Shown here: positions 59,476-64,000 of the stretch, piece by piece
Layout of the letters: every line of letters starts with the position of its first letter
How positions within the stretch are numbered: position 1 is the first letter of the stretch
Origin: Candidatus Cloacimonadota bacterium
Lineage (GTDB): Bacteria; Muiribacteriota; UBA6191
Direction of reading: 5' to 3'
Length of the DNA: 64,000 nucleotides
Assembly: GCA_023954715.1 (NCBI GenBank)
Contig: JAGSHD010000011.1
Location: forward strand, 1-64,000
Program-made: the position numbers and the translations under genes
The notes under the pieces: model-generated
Told to the model about the DNA's origin: nothing
Databases searched by the model: none
The model's input: only the letters and a program-made list of their open reading frames with translations

Positions 59476-60249
59476 TTAATCTAGATCATTTTTGGAGAGG
59501 TTTTTATATAGGCTGGGAAACTTCAATTTATGCTCTTGAAGCGTATCTTTTATGTTTGCAAACTCTAAATGACCCGAGTGTAAATTGTTTTGGTCTAAAA
59601 GTAGAGTAAGATACTTTGATACACGTTTATTATTATATAAAGATAGATGTTTTAGACCCCAATATCTAATTTTTTGATTTTGGCTTTGGGTGGCTCTAAT
59701 ATATCTTTCTGTTCGATCAAAGTGCTGTGTATTGAGTTTTAGTTTTAAATAAGTGAGTTGTAAGTCTTCATGAAAGATTGGAAACTTTTTGAGCCGATTT
59801 AAAGAGTGCTCATTTTTTGTAGTAGCAACTTCACCAAACTCCAAGATAGCCCAATTGAAAAGCTCAGTGAATCGAGTTGGATTATCGTTATTGATTCTCT
59901 CTTCTAGGTAAACAACTCTTTTCTCTTCAGAGAGAGAGTAATACTTTAATTGATGATAGTAGGTGTATAGTAGAACCATTTTTTGATCACTATGATGTTT
60001 TTGACTAAGTAGTTTTTCAATAATTGGTAGTGAAGAATATTGACGGTTTTTCAGAAGACTTTTGATGGAGTGCAAGAATATGAGCTCACTGTCTGAGTTT
60101 AAACCCATTTCATAAAAAGTATTTCTTTTAGTGAAACCCATCGGGGTTGTCATCTTTAAAAACTCTTCTAAGGTTTTATTTTTGCTATAGCTATAGCTAT
60201 AACTAAGACTGACAGAAAATAAAATTATGTAAAATAGATATTGTTTCAA
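59476..60249 (-). CDS. Exported helical-repeat protein of unknown function
   Basis: The only plausible starts are TTG codons; TTG 60249 gives MKQYLFYIILFSVSLSYSYS, a normal signal peptide, while TTG 60264 adds five residues. The ~257-residue mature part is helical and charged, with HEAT/TPR-like phrases (LIFLHSIKSLLKNRQYSSLPIIEKLL, YWGLKHLSLYNNKRVSKYLTLLL). I do not recognise the family. Its 5' end abuts the terminator of the gdh operon (60263-60321), and its 3' end abuts repeat copy B, so the gene has almost no flanking sequence of its own. Confidence 0.7.
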   Translation of the reverse strand: MKQYLFYIILFSVSLSYSYSYSKNKTLEEFLKMTTPMGFTKRNTFYEMGLNSDSELIFLHSIKSLLKNRQYSSLPIIEKLLSQKHHSDQKMVLLYTYYHQLKYYSLSEEKRVVYLEERINNDNPTRFTELFNWAILEFGEVATTKNEHSLNRLKKFPIFHEDLQLTYLKLKLNTQHFDRTERYIRATQSQNQKIRYWGLKHLSLYNNKRVSKYLTLLLDQNNLHSGHLEFANIKDTLQEHKLKFPSLYKNLSKNDLD

Positions 60250-60262
60250 AATAATTGAGTCC

Positions 60263-60321
60263 AAAAAAAACCGTTTGATTGCATTTATCTTAATGGGATA
60301 AGTTTAGCATAACAAACGGTT
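60263..60321 (-). terminator. Terminator of the gdh/cNMP-binding operon with long internal loop
   Basis: On the minus strand AACCGTTTG (60321-60313) pairs with CAAACGGTT (60277-60269), and the following T tract runs to 60263. The 35-nt loop holds its own TTATC/GATAA hairpin. The T tract directly precedes the next gene's possible start codons. Confidence 0.72.
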
Positions 60322-60400
60322 AAATACTTAAGGCAAATTTACCTTATTATCTTTATTGGCTAGAATAAACCAAGAAAGAAGAAATAGTTTTAATTTTTAA

Positions 60401-60919
60401 TTAGAAATCCCAATCGGAAAATAAAGAGTGCTTAAATTTATTAAACTCTTGGAATTGAGTTTTCATTTGCATTAAAGCAGCATTCATTTTATCAACTTTT
60501 GTTGATAGGGCAGCTCCTAAGTTGTGAGATAATTTAAATCCCATTAGAGAGTTATTTTCTAATAATTTATTTAGGGTTTCTCTTTTTAGAAGAAGTAGCA
60601 CTGTTCTTTCTACAGCTTTTGCAGTGGAGGTTCTTTTTCTCTTGTTTAAAAGAGCCATTTCACCTAAAACAGTATGACCTTCAAGTTCTGCTAAGGTACG
60701 AGCGTATTTGCCTTCTTTCATTTTAATAATAGCGACTTTACCCTCTACTAAAATATAAATACCGACCGGCTCTTGACCTGCTTCGAAGATGATTTCGTCT
60801 TTTTCAATAACCAACTCTTCTGTGGCAGCGATTAACTCTTTAAATTCTCCATCTGAAAAATATTGAAAGATTACATTATCTTGATGACTATTAATTAAAC
60901 TTTGGACAGCTTTTTCCAT
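60401..60919 (-). CDS. Cyclic-nucleotide-binding domain protein
   Basis: The 172-residue protein is one CRP-type cNMP-binding beta-barrel (about 18-130) plus a helical tail. Visible family marks are EIIFEAGQEPVGIYILVEGKVAI and HTVLGEMALLNKRKRTSTAKA, the phosphate-binding cassette (GE.AL......R.(S/T)A). There is no helix-turn-helix, so it is not a CRP transcription factor. The tail (KLSHNLGAALSTKVDKMNAALMQMKTQF) is a likely coiled coil. It lies 11 nt after the glutamate dehydrogenase gene and shares its promoter, which suggests nucleotide-dependent control of, or association with, that enzyme. Start supported by AGAGG. Confidence 0.88.
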   Translation of the reverse strand: MEKAVQSLINSHQDNVIFQYFSDGEFKELIAATEELVIEKDEIIFEAGQEPVGIYILVEGKVAIIKMKEGKYARTLAELEGHTVLGEMALLNKRKRTSTAKAVERTVLLLLKRETLNKLLENNSLMGFKLSHNLGAALSTKVDKMNAALMQMKTQFQEFNKFKHSLFSDWDF

Positions 60920-60930
60920 TAGAATACCTC

Positions 60931-62163
60931 TTAAATTCCGCTAAGTACAGTTGCTTTACCAACTCTTCCGATTGATACAATAAATGCAGCAGTTCGCATA
61001 TCAACATTGTGCTTTTTTGCAACCTTTGCAACTGTAGCATAACCTTTTCTCATTTTTAACTTTAAACGAGTATTAATATCTACTTCACTCCATTGAAACT
61101 GTTGAATGTTTTGTGTCCATTCAAAATAAGACACTGTTACACCACCAGCATTGGCTAAAATATCAGGGATTACTGTAATACCATTTTCAAAACAGACAGC
61201 ATCTGCCTCTGGTGTAACAGGAGAGTTTGCAGCCTCAACAATCGCTTTACATTGAAGTGCTCCCACATTGTCATCATGGATTGCTCGTCCCATGGCAGCA
61301 GGGATTAATATATCGCATTTTAATGCAAGAAGCTGGTCATTTGTAATTTTATCGTAGTCTGGATAATCACTTAATAAATTACCTTCTCCTACAAACTCAT
61401 ATAGTGCTGGAATATCTAAACCATCTTCACAGTAAAGTCCACCACTAATATCACTTACTGCTACAACTTTAGCATTTAGATCATATAAAATATTTGCAGC
61501 CCAGTGACCAACGTTTCCGAAACCTTGAATAACAAAACTAGTATCTTCAAAAGGTTGATCCCAGTCTTCTAAAAGGCTCTCACAAACGAATACTACACCT
61601 CGACCTGTGGCAGCTTCTCTACCAGCAGAACCATGTAAATCAAGTGGTTTACCAGTTACAACTCCAGGAGCATAACCTGCAGACTTTGAGTATTCATCCA
61701 TAATCCATGCCATCACTTGAGCGTTGGTATTAACATCAGGAGCTGGAATATCCTTAAGAGGCCCAATATCGTCTGCAATAGCATTGATGAATTTTCGAGT
61801 TACTCTTTCTAGTTCGGCATCAGAAATAACTTTAGGATCACAGTTAATACCACCTTTTGCACCACCAAAAGGGATATCGATAAGAGCAGTTTTCCAGGTC
61901 ATTAGCGAAGAAAGTGACTTACAATGATCAAGATCAACAGTTGGGTGATATCTCAGCCCACCCTTCATAGGTCCACGTTTTCGGTTGTGTTGCACTCGGA
62001 ATCCAGTAAATACTTTGATTTCTCCATCATCCATGATTATAGGCAATTGAACCGTGATAGATTTGTAGGGAGATGCAAGCATTTCTCGTACATGATCCGA
62101 CAAACCCATAACGTCAGCCGCTTTATTAAAATAATGTAGGGTTTGATCTAAAATTCCAGACAT
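60931..62163 (-). CDS. gdhA: Glutamate dehydrogenase
   Basis: The 410-residue enzyme interconverts glutamate with 2-oxoglutarate and ammonia using NAD(P). The substrate-binding site is visible as KGGLRYHP (Lys67), WKTAL (Lys91) and the catalytic Lys103 in PFGGAKGG. The coenzyme Rossmann motif is VIQGFGNVGHWAA near 206-218, followed by KVVAVSDISGG. NPV-type contacts appear as AANSPVTPEA. The length and PxGGAKGG form fit the small hexameric class. GAGG precedes the ATG. The promoter at 62236-62264 is near consensus, so the gene is probably well expressed. Confidence 0.96.
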   Translation of the reverse strand: MSGILDQTLHYFNKAADVMGLSDHVREMLASPYKSITVQLPIIMDDGEIKVFTGFRVQHNRKRGPMKGGLRYHPTVDLDHCKSLSSLMTWKTALIDIPFGGAKGGINCDPKVISDAELERVTRKFINAIADDIGPLKDIPAPDVNTNAQVMAWIMDEYSKSAGYAPGVVTGKPLDLHGSAGREAATGRGVVFVCESLLEDWDQPFEDTSFVIQGFGNVGHWAANILYDLNAKVVAVSDISGGLYCEDGLDIPALYEFVGEGNLLSDYPDYDKITNDQLLALKCDILIPAAMGRAIHDDNVGALQCKAIVEAANSPVTPEADAVCFENGITVIPDILANAGGVTVSYFEWTQNIQQFQWSEVDINTRLKLKMRKGYATVAKVAKKHNVDMRTAAFIVSIGRVGKATVLSGI

Positions 62164-62164
62164 T

Positions 62165-62511
62165 TTAACCTCGTTTTTATCAAGTTAGTTTCAGTTAATT
62201 TTCATGTTTAAATTGCAGGTAATTCATATCATTATATTAAAAAAAGATCAATCAAATTTGTCAATTTCATAGCTTTATTTAGATATAAAAACTACCGTTA
62301 TTTATTACTCGGTAAAAGAAGATAATTTTAGCATAGAAAGCTAATGTCTTTAAAATAAAATACGGACTTTTTTGTAATTTATAAGATTAAATCTTTTAAT
62401 TGTAATTTCATGTTTTAGAAGATTTTGAAATAAGTAGCCAGAGATAGAGTTAAACTTTTGTTAGCTAGGTGAAGAGGATGCTTACTATCTTAATTGAAGG
62501 TCTTGATATGA
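62165..62511 (-). other. 347-nt intergenic region, no gene
   Basis: Apart from the gdhA promoter (62236-62264) I see only AT-rich sequence, with a short AAGATT-A-AATCTT palindrome near 62383-62395. No terminator with a T tract is obvious after the wzm-like gene, and I see no RNA gene. Confidence 0.5.
62236..62264 (-). promoter_or_regulatory. Sigma70-type promoter of gdhA
   Basis: Read on the minus strand, a perfect TTGACA (complement of 62259-62264) and TTTAAT (complement of 62236-62241) have an exact 17-nt spacer. The leader to the ATG at 62163 is about 65 nt. Confidence 0.75.
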
Positions 62512-63321
62512 CTATAAATATAAACCAAACTGACTCTTGTTTTTATGAAAATATCGAAGCCCTAAGCAAAAGAAGAGAATAGAAAATAGGCTTAAGTATA
62601 TAAGAGATTCTATTTGTAAAGTGCCTTGATTTAAAAGTGCGAGTCTATAGTTAGAAACAAAGTGCACAAAAGGATTTAGGTCGTAAACAAATCTCCAAGT
62701 CTCGGGGATTTTTGAAATTGGATAAACGATGGGGCTGGCAAAAAACCAAGTCATCATTAGAATTTGTAAGACTTGAGCTAGGTCTCTATAGAAGATAGTT
62801 CCTGCGGCAATGAAAAAGTTGATACCACAGGTAAAGAGCCACTTAATGGGAAAAATAATAAGTAATACCCACAAATGTGCAAGTCTGAGATCTTGGTGCC
62901 ATATCAAAAATAGTATAAAAAGAACAAGTGCGATACACTCTTGGATAGCACTTGATACGGCTAAATGTAGGGGTAAAAAACTGAGAGGAAACTTTATCTG
63001 ATGGATCAAGTTACGAAAATTGATTATAGAATTAGAAGACTTCAAAATGGAGTCTTGAAAGCTAATCCAAGGAATCATTCCACAAAATAAATATACCCCA
63101 AAGTCGATGTGACTTTGATTATGATGGAACTTTATTTTTAATATTACTGAAAATAAGAGAATATACATTCCCATTAATACTAATGGGTTTATAATAGCCC
63201 AAATCAAGCCAAGAACAGAACCAACAAATTTTTCAAAAAAGTCACGATAAACCAGTTTGAAAAATAGATTACGATACTTGTGAAGATCGCCTATGAGGAA
63301 AAAGTCTTTTATATTAGCCAT
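62512..63321 (-). CDS. wzm: Polysaccharide ABC exporter permease, Wzm/TagG type
   Basis: The 269-residue protein has about six membrane helices of the ABC-2 O-antigen exporter family: FFEKFVGSVLGLIWAIINPLVLMGMYILLFSV at the first helix pair, FGVYLFCGMIPWISFQDSI, and the conserved late segment FFASPIVYPISKIPE...LNPFVHFVSNYR. It would form the channel moving lipid-linked polysaccharide to the periplasm. The partner ATPase (wzt) normally sits next to it but is not adjacent here on either side. Its 5' end overlaps the divergent yqgF-like gene by 29 nt. Confidence 0.9.
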   Translation of the reverse strand: MANIKDFFLIGDLHKYRNLFFKLVYRDFFEKFVGSVLGLIWAIINPLVLMGMYILLFSVILKIKFHHNQSHIDFGVYLFCGMIPWISFQDSILKSSNSIINFRNLIHQIKFPLSFLPLHLAVSSAIQECIALVLFILFLIWHQDLRLAHLWVLLIIFPIKWLFTCGINFFIAAGTIFYRDLAQVLQILMMTWFFASPIVYPISKIPETWRFVYDLNPFVHFVSNYRLALLNQGTLQIESLIYLSLFSILFFCLGLRYFHKNKSQFGLYL

Positions 63322-63691
63322 TGATCCCGGTAATTCTAAATGGGGTGTTGCTATTGTAGATAGCGATCTTATAGTACATGAGCAAGGAATTTTCGTGTTA
63401 GATTTATTGTATACTAAGGTATCTGAATTTACAAAAAAATATGAGATCGATCATATTGTTTTAGGAAATCAAACCAAGAGTTCGCATTTTTTGAAGGTTT
63501 TGTCGCCTATTGAAATACCAATACACTTGATAGATGAGAAGGGCTCTACATTAGAAGCAAAAGACTTATATTTCGAGCTGTATCCACCAAGCGGAATAAA
63601 AAAGTTGATTCCCAGAGGCCTTTTATATCCACCCCGAGACTTTGATGACGTAACAGCGATTATATTAGCTCAGAGGTTTTTTGCAAATTAA
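63293..63691 (+). CDS. YqgF/RuvX-like RNase H-fold nuclease, cyanobacterial type
   Basis: The 132-residue protein begins MRKKSFILAIDPGNSKWGVAIVD, where Asp is the first metal ligand of the RNase H fold. It continues with HIVLGNQTKS, IDEKGSTLEAKDLYFELYPPSG and ends LYPPRDFDDVTAIILAQRF with the final acidic pair. This arrangement matches the Cyanobacteria/Thermus form of YqgF-like proteins more than E. coli YqgF. Family members process pre-16S rRNA or act on Holliday junctions; which applies is unknown. Its first 29 nt overlap the start of the divergent wzm-like gene, and the N-terminal motif requires this start. Confidence 0.8.
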   Translation: MRKKSFILAIDPGNSKWGVAIVDSDLIVHEQGIFVLDLLYTKVSEFTKKYEIDHIVLGNQTKSSHFLKVLSPIEIPIHLIDEKGSTLEAKDLYFELYPPSGIKKLIPRGLLYPPRDFDDVTAIILAQRFFAN

Positions 63692-63702
63692 TATAGTTTC
63701 TC

Positions 63703-64000
63703 TTACTCCTCTAAAAGAGACTTATTGTTTTGATTTTCAATAGTGGTTTGATGTTCACTTTGTAGCTCAAACTTTAAGGTATGTTCTTTGTTTTCTTCGG
63801 CAATTTGTAAAACTTGACTGGCGATGTCAGAAGTATTTTGACTCACTAAAGCTTCGTTTTGTATTGCATCAGAAATAGTATTCAAAGCTTTTGTAAACTC
63901 ATCGATAGAAACGAGTTGTTGGCTTAATGCCTCTTGCATTTTGATTGATGATTGATCCACCATCTGAAACTCAGTTACCACCTTTTTAAATGCTTCCTCT
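63703..64000 (-). CDS. C-terminal part of a probable methyl-accepting chemotaxis protein
   Basis: The frame is open from the right window edge (64000) to a stop at 63703-63705, so only the last ~98 residues are visible. They form a continuous heptad-type helix (FKKVVTEFQMVDQSS, LSQQLVSIDEFTKALNTIS, NTSDIASQVLQIAEEN) followed by a polar tail. This resembles the returning helix of the chemoreceptor signalling domain after the hairpin tip, but the diagnostic tip sequence lies outside the window. A general coiled-coil protein remains possible. Confidence 0.5.
   Translation of the reverse strand, partial: EEAFKKVVTEFQMVDQSSIKMQEALSQQLVSIDEFTKALNTISDAIQNEALVSQNTSDIASQVLQIAEENKEHTLKFELQSEHQTTIENQNNKSLLEE

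Noticed and set aside
1..64000. tRNA, rRNA, CRISPR arrays, insertion sequences, prophage
   Set aside because: I found no cloverleaf with a GGTTCGA-type loop, no regularly spaced repeats with spacers, and no transposase or phage genes.

Overview
The window reads as a chromosomal segment of an AT-rich, flagellated bacterium that probably has two membranes. Evidence for this is a flagellar fliK-flgD-flgE block, a glycosyltransferase of the lipopolysaccharide-core type, a Wzm-type polysaccharide exporter permease, phosphatidylserine decarboxylase, two predicted lipoproteins, many Sec-type signal peptides and one Tat-type leader. The YqgF-like protein at the right end is of the form found in Cyanobacteria and Thermus (IDPG...DE..STLEA...PP..DD). 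With the low G+C this is compatible with a relative of Cyanobacteria such as a Margulisbacteria-type lineage, but that placement is a guess. I see no rRNA, tRNA, CRISPR array, insertion sequence or prophage.

Layout. 1-4305 (minus): a putative sensing operon of a periplasmic binding protein, a tripartite hybrid histidine kinase and an exported GH114-like glycosidase that runs off the left edge. 4582-4938: a small secreted two-repeat protein behind a strong promoter. 5222-11495: fliK, flgD and an unusually long flgE. The fliK and flgE leaders both carry hairpins with A-N-GGA loops, the signature of CsrA/RsmA sites. 11515-11904: two terminators, one copy of a dispersed structured repeat, and a promoter. 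11966-18006: response regulator, psd, a PolX-like protein without catalytic motifs, a WaaE-like glycosyltransferase with an asparagine synthase, and two small unknown genes.

18014-25500 (minus): a Na/Pi cotransporter and a tightly packed four-gene operon (nucleoside phosphorylase, sigma54-type AAA+ protein, Tat-exported FAD oxidoreductase, MFS transporter). 25888-27657: a lipoprotein carrying a nearly identical 504-bp internal tandem duplication. 27664-35322 (minus): exported metallo-beta-lactamase-fold protein, a PyrE-like protein without its PRPP loop, tyrS, an exported metallophosphatase, an unknown exported protein, and a HEAT-repeat protein. 35777-40077: a Q/N/S/Y-rich secreted protein behind a structured leader, a DUF1304-DUF1499 fusion, a small exported protein, and two adjacent spondin-domain proteins.

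40347-48839: an operon of two paralogous Skp/OmpH-like exported proteins followed by a 2184-residue secreted protein. This is the best candidate for an undescribed secretion or surface system. 49484-53557: a large M6-type metalloprotease. 53902-56953: a DUF3900-like protein, a 55-residue YjfB-type motility protein missed by size cut-offs, and a UbiB/ABC1 kinase. 57012-60264: small membrane and stress-type proteins (PhnA-domain, TM2-SHOCT, TM2). 60401-62163: glutamate dehydrogenase with a cyclic-nucleotide-binding protein. 62512-64000: wzm-like permease, a divergent overlapping yqgF-like gene, and the tail of a probable chemoreceptor.

Two non-coding observations stand out. A 122-bp structured intergenic element occurs at 53574-53695 and 59354-59475 (101 of 122 positions identical without gaps, counted by hand). 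A third, diverged copy at 11649-11771 keeps both ends and their spacing. In addition, the fliK and flgE leaders look like targets of a CsrA-type RNA-binding regulator.
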